From: UBA4466 sp963925035
GTDB taxonomy: Bacteria; Bacteroidota; Bacteroidia; Flavobacteriales_D; Crocinitomicaceae
Direction: 5' to 3'
Assembly: GCA_963925035.1 (NCBI GenBank)
Contig: CAWUSK010000007.1
Location: 62,001-126,000 of the forward strand
Length of the DNA: 64,000 nucleotides
Numbering within the stretch: the first letter of the stretch is position 1; every line of letters starts with the position of its first letter. The notes beneath the pieces are model-generated. The model was not told the DNA's origin, did not search any database, and saw nothing but the letters and a program-made list of their open reading frames with translations. Position numbers and translations under genes: made by a program. Below are positions 34,313 to 43,560 of the stretch, one piece after another.

Positions 34313-34326
34313 TATTGAGAAGCTAT
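34292..34326 (-). terminator. Intrinsic terminator of pyrG-yidC operon
   Basis: An 11-bp perfect stem (34301-34311 with 34316-34326), a 4-nt loop and T9 on the minus strand, 28 nt after the yidC stop. Confidence 0.93.
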
Positions 34327-34353
34327 TTTGTGAATATTTAGGAAGAATAAATT

Positions 34354-36360
34354 CTATTTTTTCTTATTCTTTAACTGCTCTTGTTGCGCCTTTTGCATTT
34401 GCTCCAAACGCTCTTGAAATTTAGACTTTCCTTTTTTCTTAGTTGAAGTCGCGGAAGCTTCTTTACGGTTTGCCATTTTCAATTTCAACTTTTCTTCATC
34501 CACAAAGAATTTCTTGATCATTATCATAATCAGAATTGAAATTAATGTTGAAATGAAGTAGTAATAACTCAATCCTGAAGAGTAGTTATTGAAGAAAAAG
34601 ATCATCATAATAGGGAAGAAGTACATGATGACTTTCATGTTCGGCATTCCTGGTTGCTGTGGCGTTTGCATGTTACCACTGTTGATATGCGTATAAACCA
34701 ACGTTGTTCCAGCCATTAATAAAGTAAACAAACTGATGTGATCTCCATACATCCAAATATTGAATCCGAAATCATAAATAGAATCGAAAGAAGATAAATC
34801 TTCTGCCCATAAAAATGATTCTTGTCTCAATGAGAAGGTAGATGGGAAGAAACGGAATACCGCTAATAAAATCGGCATCTGAATCAACATTGGAACACAA
34901 CCAGCAAGCGGACTAGCTCCAGACTCTTTGTAGAGTGACATTGTTTCCATTTGTTTTTTCATTGCGTCAGCTTTGTCTGGAAACTTTGCTGTAATTTCTT
35001 CAATCTCTGGTTTTAATATTCTCATCTTAGCAGATGAAGTATACATTTTCCATTGAATTGGCATCAATGCAAATTTGATGATAAATGTCAATAATAAAAT
35101 GGCTATTCCTAATCCCATTCCTGTTGAGCTTAAGAATTGAAATACCGGTTGAACAGCATAAATGTTGATCCAACGGAATAATCCCCAACCATAGTTCAAT
35201 ACATCCTCGTATTCGCTATCGTAAGAACTCAACACTTTGTCATCGTTTGGTCCAAAGAACCAGTTCATCTTCACAGACTCGTTATCAACGCTTTTCAAAT
35301 TCAAATTCATTGAAGTAGAGAAGTCTTTAATGTGTGACCAGTTTTTGTCATCTCCATCTTCATAAGTATTGATTTTGAATGATGACCCTGTTTTTGAAAA
35401 ACCATTTTCTGGACGCAAGAAAGAAGAGAAGTAGCCTTGTTTAAAGTTTACCCATTCTACTTTGTCTTCAGCTTCTTCTTCATCATCGCCCATTTCACTT
35501 AGCCACGAAAAACCTTCTTCTTGGTATTTGAAACAAACCGTTGAAACTCTTCTTTGCTCAGTGAATAAACGCTCAGTCTTACGCATAGAAGCTTTCCAGT
35601 TCAATACAACGTTCTGTGGCGTTACTTTACCCGCAAATCCTTTGATGTTGATGCTGTAATCGATATCGTAAGCATCTTTGTTGAATTGGTAAATAAACTC
35701 AATGGTTTGGTTGCCTTCTTTTTTTAATTGAAAAACAATACGATCGTTCGATTTAGATTTAACAGTGAATAATTCATTCGAAGTATTCAACTCTTTGCCA
35801 TCCATAGGAATAACCAAGTGATTTGTTGCGTCTCCTTTTTTGAATAAAACCAAAGGGTTTTCAACTTCTGTTGATTTCTTTGCGTTGTATTTTTTAGCGT
35901 AATTTTTATACGTTTGGAATTCCTTTAATAGCACTGAAGAAATTTGTCCACCTTTTGTATCAAAGTCAATGATTAACTTCTCATTCTCCATGCGAATGAT
36001 TTCTCCTTCGATAGCAACTTGCACTGCTGTTTCTTTAGTCGGGGCAGGAGTAACGGATATTTCTTTCTTTGAAATTGTATCAATGTAAATTAAATCTCCA
36101 TTTTCTGCAACCAATTGTTTTCCATCTTCTCCTAGTTTTGCTGCAAGTGAACTTGTGGCAGTTTCATGCATCGAAGTTGAATCTTTAGTTCCTTTTTCGT
36201 CAGAAGCCACTGCTAATTCATTCGCTTTCTGTCTTTTTTCAGAAAGTTCTTGCTTTGCCTGCTTTTCTTTTAATTCTTCTTCTGAAGGTTGATTGAATAT
36301 TGTAAAAACAGAGAGTATAACTCCAATTATTACTAATCCAATGACGGTATTTTTGTCCAT
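34354..36360 (-). CDS. yidC: Membrane protein insertase YidC
   Basis: 668 residues. One N-terminal helix (VIGLVIIGVILSVFTIFNQ) is followed by the large periplasmic beta-domain (about 120-390) and the insertase core of helices from ~405 to 620. The core includes GLGIAILLLTFIIKFALMP, MQMPILLAVFRFFPS-type loop residues (SPLAGCVPMLIQMPIL) and a basic Lys-rich C-terminal tail that binds ribosomes. It inserts proteins into the inner membrane with or without SecYEG. Cotranscribed with pyrG (23 nt gap). Confidence 0.96.
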   Translation of the reverse strand: MDKNTVIGLVIIGVILSVFTIFNQPSEEELKEKQAKQELSEKRQKANELAVASDEKGTKDSTSMHETATSSLAAKLGEDGKQLVAENGDLIYIDTISKKEISVTPAPTKETAVQVAIEGEIIRMENEKLIIDFDTKGGQISSVLLKEFQTYKNYAKKYNAKKSTEVENPLVLFKKGDATNHLVIPMDGKELNTSNELFTVKSKSNDRIVFQLKKEGNQTIEFIYQFNKDAYDIDYSINIKGFAGKVTPQNVVLNWKASMRKTERLFTEQRRVSTVCFKYQEEGFSWLSEMGDDEEEAEDKVEWVNFKQGYFSSFLRPENGFSKTGSSFKINTYEDGDDKNWSHIKDFSTSMNLNLKSVDNESVKMNWFFGPNDDKVLSSYDSEYEDVLNYGWGLFRWINIYAVQPVFQFLSSTGMGLGIAILLLTFIIKFALMPIQWKMYTSSAKMRILKPEIEEITAKFPDKADAMKKQMETMSLYKESGASPLAGCVPMLIQMPILLAVFRFFPSTFSLRQESFLWAEDLSSFDSIYDFGFNIWMYGDHISLFTLLMAGTTLVYTHINSGNMQTPQQPGMPNMKVIMYFFPIMMIFFFNNYSSGLSYYYFISTLISILIMIMIKKFFVDEEKLKLKMANRKEASATSTKKKGKSKFQERLEQMQKAQQEQLKNKKK

Positions 36361-36383
36361 TCTATATTATTTAACTTTTTATT

Positions 36384-37997
36384 TTATTTTGCTTTGTATT
36401 CCATTGCTGCAGTAATAAAGGCAACGAACAATGGGTGAGGATTGGCTACTGTGCTTTTGTATTCAGGGTGAAATTGCGCGCCAACAAACCAAGGATGATT
36501 TTCTATTTCGACTACTTCTACCAGACCTGTTTCAGGATTCTTTCCTGTCGCTTTCATTCCGTTAGCTTCAAACTCCTCTAGATACTCATTATTGAATTCA
36601 TAACGATGCCTGTGTCTCTCAGAAATTTTATCGGAATTGTATGCTTTAAAGACATTAGATCCAGGAGTAAGCTGACATTTGTAAGCTCCAAGTCGCATTG
36701 TTCCTCCTAAATTTGAAATATTTTTTTGCTCTGTCATCATATCGATAACAGGGTACTTACAGTTCTCAGATATTTCTGTGGTATGTGCTTCTGTTTTTCC
36801 AAGTACATTTCGAGCGAATTCAATAACTGCACATTGCATACCCAAACAAATTCCGAAAAATGGAATATTATTTTCTCTTGCAAAACGAACGGTTTCTATC
36901 TTTCCTGAAATCCCTCTTGACCCAAATCCTGGTGCAACAAGAATTCCGTCCAGTCCTGCTAATTCATCAGCAACATTGTTAGGAGTAATTTTTTCAGAGT
37001 GAATCCATTTAACGTTGACTTTACAGTTGTTCGATACACCAGCGTGAATAAATGACTCACTAATTGATTTATAAGAATCTTTCAACTCAACATATTTTCC
37101 AACAAGACCTATATTTACTTCAGACTCTGGATTTTTTAATCGCGTTAAGAAGTTTTTCCAATTGTCTAAATCTGGAACCGATTTAGAAGGAAGGCCAAGT
37201 TTCTCTAATACGATCTTATCAAGTTCTTCTGATTGCATTAAAAGCGGAACGTCGTAGATTGTTTCAGCATCTCGTGCTTCAATTACAGCATTCATGTTAA
37301 CGTTACAGAATTTCGCAATTTTACGACGAAGTGTTAGATCTAATTCATGTTCTGTTCTACAGCATAAAATGTCTGGTTGAACACCAAGTTCTAATAATTG
37401 TTTAACAGAATGTTGGGTTGGTTTTGTTTTTAATTCTCCAGCCGCAGCTAAGTATGGAACCAGCGTTAAGTGAATAACCAAACAATCTTCATCAAACTCC
37501 CATTTCAACTGACGAACAGCCTCAACATAAGGAAGTGACTCAATATCACCAACTGTTCCTCCGATTTCTGTAATAACGATGTCGTATGTTCCTTCTTTTG
37601 CAAGAAGTTGGATACGTTCTTTAATTTCATCTGTGATATGGGGGATAACTTGAACAGTTTTCCCTAAAAATTCACCACGACGCTCTTTATTAATTACAGA
37701 TTGATAAATTCTACCAGTTGTTACGTTATTTGCCTGTGATGTCGGAACATTTAAGAAACGCTCGTAATGACCTAAATCTAAATCCGTTTCTGCACCATCA
37801 TCCGTAACGAAACACTCACCGTGCTCATATGGATTCAGTGTTCCTGGGTCTATATTTATATATGGGTCTAATTTTTGAATGGTCGTCGAGTAACCTCGCG
37901 CCTGCAATAATTTCGCTAATGAAGCGGAGATAATTCCTTTTCCTAGAGACGATGTAACCCCTCCAGTTACGAATACATATTTTGTAGAATTTGACAT
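36384..37997 (-). CDS. pyrG: CTP synthase
   Basis: 537 residues from the ATG at 37997, which matches the normal N-terminus (KYVFVTGGVTSSLGKGI). A longer frame to 38051 is rejected because the -7 element TAACTTTG (38025-38032) lies within it. The synthase domain has GTLNPYEHGECFV; the glutaminase domain has the Cys nucleophile in FFGICLGMQCAV and His/Glu near HPEYKS. It makes CTP from UTP, ATP and glutamine. First gene of the operon with yidC. Confidence 0.97.
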   Translation of the reverse strand: MSNSTKYVFVTGGVTSSLGKGIISASLAKLLQARGYSTTIQKLDPYINIDPGTLNPYEHGECFVTDDGAETDLDLGHYERFLNVPTSQANNVTTGRIYQSVINKERRGEFLGKTVQVIPHITDEIKERIQLLAKEGTYDIVITEIGGTVGDIESLPYVEAVRQLKWEFDEDCLVIHLTLVPYLAAAGELKTKPTQHSVKQLLELGVQPDILCCRTEHELDLTLRRKIAKFCNVNMNAVIEARDAETIYDVPLLMQSEELDKIVLEKLGLPSKSVPDLDNWKNFLTRLKNPESEVNIGLVGKYVELKDSYKSISESFIHAGVSNNCKVNVKWIHSEKITPNNVADELAGLDGILVAPGFGSRGISGKIETVRFARENNIPFFGICLGMQCAVIEFARNVLGKTEAHTTEISENCKYPVIDMMTEQKNISNLGGTMRLGAYKCQLTPGSNVFKAYNSDKISERHRHRYEFNNEYLEEFEANGMKATGKNPETGLVEVVEIENHPWFVGAQFHPEYKSTVANPHPLFVAFITAAMEYKAK

Positions 37998-38024
37998 ACT
38001 TGGGTATAATGTAACTTCGGGTTG

Positions 38025-38032
38025 CAAAGTTA
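38025..38032 (-). promoter_or_regulatory. -7 element of pyrG-yidC operon
   Basis: TAACTTTG on the minus strand, 27 nt before the ATG at 37997. Confidence 0.65.
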
Positions 38033-38116
38033 ATACATTCATTCTAGTCACGCCCTATGAAGTTGATAAATATTTGTAAAAATCCAGAATAGTTGTTTTT
38101 TTAAGAACAAACAAGG

Positions 38117-39022
38117 TTAATTCGACCAGTTTTCATTCATTCCAAACTGTGTGTAGAATTTTGTTGGACGGACAGTTTCCTTTTCAAATGTGGGGCAACC
38201 ATAGATGTCTAATCTTGGGTAGTGATAGCTTGTTCTTTCCATTTTTGCGGGTAGAATAAGCATGTCATGAATCAAACGGTTTTGAACCGCATGACGGATA
38301 TGTTCGTTGTCCATTCCTATTCTTAAATGCATGTTTTGTTGGTAAGGAAGATTGGTGACCATAGATATGTAAGAGTTGCCGTGACTTGTTTTCCCATATG
38401 GTAAATCTTCCAACGATTTATAGCCTTTACGCATTTTTGGGCCTGTGCAGTTTACTTTTACACCGTTGACTGTTTCTCCAGTCCAAATTGCTAAGCCAGC
38501 GCCAATTTTGAAGTTTTCTAATTTGTATGAGATTAAAAAATGTCCTGTTCTAAAGCGATCTTTAGCATCTCCAGCAAAAACGTCATTCTCATGATAGAGA
38601 CTGATGTTTTTTATGTGAATACCAAATCCACCTGAACGTTGTGAGGTTCCTGTATTGTCGAAATACCAAAGGTAATTGTAGGCTAGTCCGAAATCGTAAT
38701 TGGTTTGGTGGTTTAATCCGTCGAATTGAAAGTCCCGGACTGTCTGACGTTTTCCTGCCAACAAAACTAATCCAAGTGAATTCCTGTTTTCCCAGAAATC
38801 TATTCGGTTTCCATAGCCTTTACCATAAAAGTAAAAAGTGCTTCCAGCATTGAATTGAAAAAAGTAATCGGTGTAATAAGCATTGAAATTGACACCTACG
38901 GCATTTATATGTGACCCGAGATTTATTGTTAAACCAACCTTTACTCCTGTATGATCTTTGACATAGCTCTGACTATATAAGAGGCACGGGAACAAAAAGA
39001 GGAATAAACTGCTTATTTTCAT
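38117..39022 (-). CDS. Exported protein resembling polymorphic toxin type 23 domain
   Basis: 301 residues from the ATG at 39022. Signal peptide ends near LLYSQS. The C-terminal half has RTGHFLISYKLENFKIGAG, then GYKSLEDLPYGKTSHGN, LPYQQNMHLRIGMDNEHIRH, NRLIHDM and RPTKFYTQFG. From memory this order of motifs is that of the Bacteroidota toxin_23 family (PF15528). The repeated amphipathic strands also fit a beta-barrel, so the toxin name may be misleading. There is no immunity gene, secretion gene or repeat next to it. A TGACTTTG box just upstream may be its promoter. Confidence 0.6.
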   Translation of the reverse strand: MKISSLFLFLFPCLLYSQSYVKDHTGVKVGLTINLGSHINAVGVNFNAYYTDYFFQFNAGSTFYFYGKGYGNRIDFWENRNSLGLVLLAGKRQTVRDFQFDGLNHQTNYDFGLAYNYLWYFDNTGTSQRSGGFGIHIKNISLYHENDVFAGDAKDRFRTGHFLISYKLENFKIGAGLAIWTGETVNGVKVNCTGPKMRKGYKSLEDLPYGKTSHGNSYISMVTNLPYQQNMHLRIGMDNEHIRHAVQNRLIHDMLILPAKMERTSYHYPRLDIYGCPTFEKETVRPTKFYTQFGMNENWSN

Positions 39023-39135
39023 GTTAACACCAAAGTCAAAAACCATTCCAAATGGCAATATTGAATTTCGCAATGAAAATAGTCCAATTATCCCATTTCA
39101 AAACAAAAACTCTTTAATTTATTTACATTTATGAG

Positions 39136-40167
39136 ATGTTTGCAAAAGGATTTTATTGGTTAGCACAGTTTATTGGATGGACAGCTTATTGCGGTTTGTT
39201 GTCACTCTCTGTTTACACAAAAAATCCGTCACATTTAGATTCGGTTTTCTTTTTGAATATAATGGTCATAATTGTTTCGGGAATTTCTGTGACGCATCTG
39301 CAGCGATTTATGTTTCTAAAGTTGGGTTGGCTTTCGTTTAAGCTTCCGCGCCTGATTCCGCGATTATTGCTGTCTTCATTTTTCTTCTCAATAATAATTG
39401 CAATTATTGATTTATCCACAGATTACATGTCAAACATCAACTCAATTAGAGAGAATCCTATTGAGATTTCAAATGTGATCGTCAACGTATTTTCGATATT
39501 ATTACTGGTGTTATTTTGGAATGCAATTTATTTCACCTTTCACTTCTTTCAGCAATCTAGAAATCAAGAAGTACATAACTTGGAGCTTAAAGCAAGCAAC
39601 AGAGAAAGTGAATTGAAGAATTTACGTTCACAATTGAATCCTCACTTTCTATTCAATTCACTAAACAGTATTCGTGCATTAATTACTGTAGAGCCTGAAA
39701 AAGCAAAGGTTTCTATAACAGCATTGTCTAATTTGTTGCGGCAGTCCTTGGTGTTAGGAAGGGAAAACCTCGTGGCTTTGGAGAATGAGCTTGACCTTGC
39801 GAAAAGCTATTTAGAATTAGAGAAAATACGTTTTGAAGAACGCTTAAGTATTGAATGGGAATTAGCTCCAGGGCTAGAATTGTTTCAGATCCCACCTTTT
39901 ACACTTCAAATGTTGGTGGAAAATGCCATTAAACATGGTATTTCAAACCTGAAAGATGGAGGAGTGGTTCGGGTAAAGGTGATGGAAAACGACGAAGAAG
40001 TAGTAATTGAGGTAAAAAACTCTGGAAACCTAAATGAGATAGTTGATTTAGGGATTGGAATTGAAAATATTAAACAACGATTATTACTTCAGTACGGCAC
40101 AGGTGCAACGTTTGATTTGAAGGAAAAGGAAGATTTTGTTTACGCAACAATGAGATTTAAAAAATGA
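39136..40167 (+). CDS. LytS/YehU-type sensor histidine kinase
   Basis: 343 residues. Four transmembrane helices (about 5-30, 38-60, 73-95 and 112-135) lead to a coiled coil and the His_kinase domain with the phospho-acceptor in LNPHFLFNSLNSI; the ATPase part has LVENAIKHGI and GIGIENIKQRL. No extracytoplasmic sensor domain. This is the usual Bacteroidota LytS partner of a LytTR regulator, which overlaps its stop by 4 nt (ATGA). Confidence 0.92.
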   Translation: MFAKGFYWLAQFIGWTAYCGLLSLSVYTKNPSHLDSVFFLNIMVIIVSGISVTHLQRFMFLKLGWLSFKLPRLIPRLLLSSFFFSIIIAIIDLSTDYMSNINSIRENPIEISNVIVNVFSILLLVLFWNAIYFTFHFFQQSRNQEVHNLELKASNRESELKNLRSQLNPHFLFNSLNSIRALITVEPEKAKVSITALSNLLRQSLVLGRENLVALENELDLAKSYLELEKIRFEERLSIEWELAPGLELFQIPPFTLQMLVENAIKHGISNLKDGGVVRVKVMENDEEVVIEVKNSGNLNEIVDLGIGIENIKQRLLLQYGTGATFDLKEKEDFVYATMRFKK

Positions 40168-40904
40168 GAATATATAAAACCATATTGATTGATGATGAGC
40201 GACTTGCGAGAGAAGAATTAAAGTTAATTCTAACTAAATTTCCACAAATCGAAGTTATCGGGGAGGCTCGGAATGGAGAGGAAGGAATAGAAATTATTTC
40301 TGGCTTAAAGCCAGACTTGATATTCTTAGACATTTCAATGCCCGGAATGACAGGTTTTGAAATGCTGAAGAAGTTAGAGCACATTCCACACGTTATATTC
40401 GTCACAGCCTACGATCAGTTTGCGTTGAAAGCATTTGAAGTCAATGCCTTGGATTATATTCTAAAACCTTTGGATCCTAAACGTCTTGCCGAAACATTAG
40501 ATAAGCTGAAGTCATCGGATGAAGATGATTTCGAGTCTGAAGAACCGATTGAGGACCTAAATAGAAAATTGGGTGTCAACGATAACGTATTTATAAAAGA
40601 TGGGGAGAAGTGCTACTTTGTAAAGCTCTCGGAAGTTCGAATGTTTGAATCGGATGGCAATTATGTAAAAGTTTATTTTGATAAGAACAGGCCGCTAATT
40701 TTGCGCTCATTGAATAGTTTTGAAGAACGCTTGGATGCAACTTACTTTTTTAGAGCGAATCGTAAGTTTATCATCAACCTCGACTGGGTGGTTGGAATTG
40801 AAAACTGGTTCAACGGCGGATTGCAATTAGAGCTTAGAACCGGCGACAAGGTTGAAGTGTCAAGAAGACAAGCAATTCGTTTTAGAGAAATTTTTACCAT
40901 TTAA
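40164..40904 (+). CDS. LytTR-family response regulator
   Basis: 246 residues. Receiver domain 1-120 with acidic pocket near DDERLAR, phospho-acceptor Asp56 in IFLDISMPGMTG, and Lys in LDYILKPL. The LytTR DNA-binding domain (about 140-246) has FIKDGEKCYFV, SDGNYVKVY and FFRANRKFIIN. It receives phosphate from the LytS-type kinase and controls transcription; targets are not visible here. An M23-domain gene follows after 8 nt. Confidence 0.94.
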   Translation: MRIYKTILIDDERLAREELKLILTKFPQIEVIGEARNGEEGIEIISGLKPDLIFLDISMPGMTGFEMLKKLEHIPHVIFVTAYDQFALKAFEVNALDYILKPLDPKRLAETLDKLKSSDEDDFESEEPIEDLNRKLGVNDNVFIKDGEKCYFVKLSEVRMFESDGNYVKVYFDKNRPLILRSLNSFEERLDATYFFRANRKFIINLDWVVGIENWFNGGLQLELRTGDKVEVSRRQAIRFREIFTI

Positions 40905-40912
40905 TTTAATAA

Positions 40913-41614
40913 ATGACTCAATTTCAATCCATTATTTCTCAAATTGATTCGGTATCAATTTTTGTGATTGACACAGTATTTGCTAAAAAGGATTATGTGC
41001 CCTTAGATTTATCAAAAGACAATCTAGAGTTAAAAGCTGTGGATGTAGCTTCTTCTGGTAGCTTAGGGATATTTGTTGACCAACAAATAAAAAGCAAAAA
41101 CGGAAAAATTGCTTATGGAGGTTACCTCGAAACAAGAGGCATTTATCAAAGAAGTGAACACTTCAATATTGAATCGAGCCCGCTAGACGAACGAAACATA
41201 CATTTAGGTGTTGATATATGGGCAAATGTAGGAACGATTGTTTTGGCCACTCTAGATTCAGAAGTGCACAGTTTTAACAACAATCTAAATCACGGGGATT
41301 ACGGCCCAACTATTATTTTGAAACATCAAATAGACGATTTCACATTTTACACTTTGTACGGACACTTAAGCTTAGCGTCTCTTTCAGGTTTGGAAATTGG
41401 AATGCAATTTAAACAAGGAGAAACAATAGCTCAGTTAGGCTCGGCAGAGGTAAATGGTGATTATCCCCCACATTTACATTTTCAAATTATCATTGACATA
41501 GAAAATTACTCTGGCGATTATCCAGGTGTTTCAAGCATAAATAATTTAGGCTTTTATAGAGCAAATTGTCCAGACCCAAATCTATTGCTGAATTTGGGAG
41601 GGAGAATAAATTAA
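40913..41614 (+). CDS. M23 (LytM/duplicated hybrid) peptidase-domain protein without signal peptide
   Basis: 233 residues. The LytM metal site is seen in HLGVDIW, and the second half in YTLYGHLS and PPHLHFQI; CPDPNLLL is near the end. There is no signal peptide or membrane helix. The GDYPGVSSINN and CPDPN tail matches the M23 domain I know as a fused module in aminotransferase/phosphotransferase proteins, not the exported cell-wall endopeptidases. A cytoplasmic role on a small or modified substrate is therefore possible. Third gene of the LytS/LytTR operon. Confidence 0.72.
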   Translation: MTQFQSIISQIDSVSIFVIDTVFAKKDYVPLDLSKDNLELKAVDVASSGSLGIFVDQQIKSKNGKIAYGGYLETRGIYQRSEHFNIESSPLDERNIHLGVDIWANVGTIVLATLDSEVHSFNNNLNHGDYGPTIILKHQIDDFTFYTLYGHLSLASLSGLEIGMQFKQGETIAQLGSAEVNGDYPPHLHFQIIIDIENYSGDYPGVSSINNLGFYRANCPDPNLLLNLGGRIN

Positions 41615-41646
41615 TAAATTCAGAATAGAATTACCTATTATTGTTG

Positions 41647-42636
41647 CTACCCAACATAACTAATCTTATCCTTTTCCAATGCTATCAAGCGTTGTTTGTA
41701 AAGGTTTCCAACTGCTTGTTTGAACGTTTTCTTGCTCATTCCAACTGTTTCACGAATCAATTCAGGGTCGCTTTTGTCAGTAATATTGAGTGTTTTTCGA
41801 ACTTTCAATATTTCAAGAAGTTTTTCAGCAGATCCTTCAATTTTTACGTAACCAGCTTTGTCCAAACGGATGTCTAATTTCCCGTCTTCTTCACGAACTT
41901 TGGAAACATAGCCTGTTGTCCAGTCACCACGTTTTATTGGGCGACTAATGTCATTGTGGAAAATCATTCCCGAATAACGATCGTTGACCACCACTTTTAC
42001 TCCTAAATCTGTTGTTTCGCATATCAATAAGCTAACTTCTTCATTTTCGTCAAATTCTTCATCACAGAAGTAGAAGTAACGGTGCACACGCGTTGAACCA
42101 AATACACGATCGGTTTTCTCATCGAGTAGGAGGCACGTTAAGTAATAACGGTCTTCTTCAACTTTTAAATTTTGTTCTTTGAAGGGGATCATCAATTCCT
42201 TTTCCAGTCCCCAATCAGCAAAAGCACCAAAAAAGTTCACAGAGGTCACTTTTAAAAAAGCAAATCCGTTCATTTTTATTTTTGGAGTTTCTGTTGTTGC
42301 TACAGGTCTATCTTCAGAGTCACGGTAAACAAAAACGGTGATGATATCATCGATCTCCATTTCATCCGTGATGTATTTATTTGGTAAAAGAACACCGTCT
42401 GTATCACGGTCTTCGTTGATGTCAATTTCTCTAGAAGGCTTAGCAGAGCTCACATATTTTGAACTTAATGAATCTTCTGTAAATCCATTTCCTTCCTCTT
42501 TTTCGATTTCTTCAACCGCTTCAAGCTTTTTATTTTCAGAAGATTCTTCAGATTCAAAATTCTCCAATTCACCAAGATATGCCCCTACAGATGTAAATCT
42601 GAGGATTCTCAGTTCGTTCATTTCGCCAATTTTCAT
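41647..42636 (-). CDS. cvfB: CvfB-type S1 RNA-binding protein with acidic insert
   Basis: 329 residues. Four consecutive S1-like modules with the CvfB order: LLPNKYI-x-x-E (start of module 1 after the insert), FVYRDSEDRPVATT, FADWGLEKELMIPF, GMIFHNDI, and a C-terminal winged helix from about 265. After GAYLGEL the protein carries ~55 extra, mostly acidic residues (about 25-80) before rejoining the family at VLLPNKYI. CvfB proteins bind RNA and affect virulence genes in Gram-positives. Four nt after the universal stress gene, so an operon is likely. Confidence 0.85.
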   Translation of the reverse strand: MKIGEMNELRILRFTSVGAYLGELENFESEESSENKKLEAVEEIEKEEGNGFTEDSLSSKYVSSAKPSREIDINEDRDTDGVLLPNKYITDEMEIDDIITVFVYRDSEDRPVATTETPKIKMNGFAFLKVTSVNFFGAFADWGLEKELMIPFKEQNLKVEEDRYYLTCLLLDEKTDRVFGSTRVHRYFYFCDEEFDENEEVSLLICETTDLGVKVVVNDRYSGMIFHNDISRPIKRGDWTTGYVSKVREEDGKLDIRLDKAGYVKIEGSAEKLLEILKVRKTLNITDKSDPELIRETVGMSKKTFKQAVGNLYKQRLIALEKDKISYVG

Positions 42637-42640
42637 GTAA

Positions 42641-43447
42641 CTAGAAATAGAGTGCCGACGCTAACTTTGAATTTATGATTAAAACAGGTAAAGCCGACTT
42701 GTTTGTAATTAAATTTTGTGCAAAGCTATCAAATTGCGGCAATAAACTCTCAGTATGGTAAGAATACGCTATTAAACCAACATCATTTTGTTTTACAAAT
42801 TGCATAATTTTCTTTCCGTAACTCCCTCTAGTGGACAAAACATTTATAGCTGCTTCGATTCCGCGTTCCTCGTATTGCCTACTTACAATTCCAATCCTAT
42901 TTTGTAAACGTGTGTTTAGAATTTCATCGCCTTGCTTTTCTGCTAATACATTTACCTTGGCTTTAAGAATGTTCGCCATATCTCCTGCGATATTTATAAT
43001 TTGCAAGCTTTCTTTTGTTAGGTCAATCGGTATAGCGATTTTGCTAATATCTTTGATTTCAGTATTTTTTTGAACGATTAGAAAAGGACATTCAGCACTT
43101 GTAACTAATTTCATAGCGTAACTTCCTGAAAGACGCTGAAAACCTCTAATGCCATGCGTTCCCATGACTATTAATTGAGCTTTTTCTTCTTTTGCAATTT
43201 TGCCAATGTCCGTAAAAATATCTCCAACTTTTACCAATGTTGTAATTGTGACTCCGTAAGGTGAATCTAATTTTGTTTTTAAATCTTCCATCTCCTTTAA
43301 AACAGCCACAAGTTTGGCTTTGTCTGAAGCTAGATGCACAATGAGAATTTCAGCGTTAACACGTTTTCCTAAATGGATTGCATATTCTAATCCTTTTTCT
43401 GTTACAGCGGTGAAATCGTATGGTACGATGTATAGATTTTTACTCAT
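42641..43447 (-). CDS. Universal stress protein, two Usp domains
   Basis: 268 residues from the ATG at 43447; a TTG at 43459 is less likely. Domain 1 (about 2-135) has the ATP-loop motif GTHGIRGFQRLSGSYA, like G-x2-G-x9-G-S/T of ATP-binding Usp proteins; domain 2 (about 140-268) has a degenerate motif (SYHTESLLPQF). Usp proteins are induced by starvation or stress; the exact activity is not known. Probably cotranscribed with cvfB. Confidence 0.88.
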   Translation of the reverse strand: MSKNLYIVPYDFTAVTEKGLEYAIHLGKRVNAEILIVHLASDKAKLVAVLKEMEDLKTKLDSPYGVTITTLVKVGDIFTDIGKIAKEEKAQLIVMGTHGIRGFQRLSGSYAMKLVTSAECPFLIVQKNTEIKDISKIAIPIDLTKESLQIINIAGDMANILKAKVNVLAEKQGDEILNTRLQNRIGIVSRQYEERGIEAAINVLSTRGSYGKKIMQFVKQNDVGLIAYSYHTESLLPQFDSFAQNLITNKSALPVLIINSKLASALYF

Positions 43448-43560
43448 GGGACAAATCAATTTAATAGACTAATATACGAAACAATATACTGAAAATAAAT
43501 AAAAAATTAAAAATCACACATTTTCAGTGAATACAACGTGATAAAATGATCACTAAGTGC

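Noticed and set aside
38000..38051. Longer N-terminus for pyrG
   Set aside because: It includes the TAACTTTG promoter element and is absent from CTP synthase N-termini I know.
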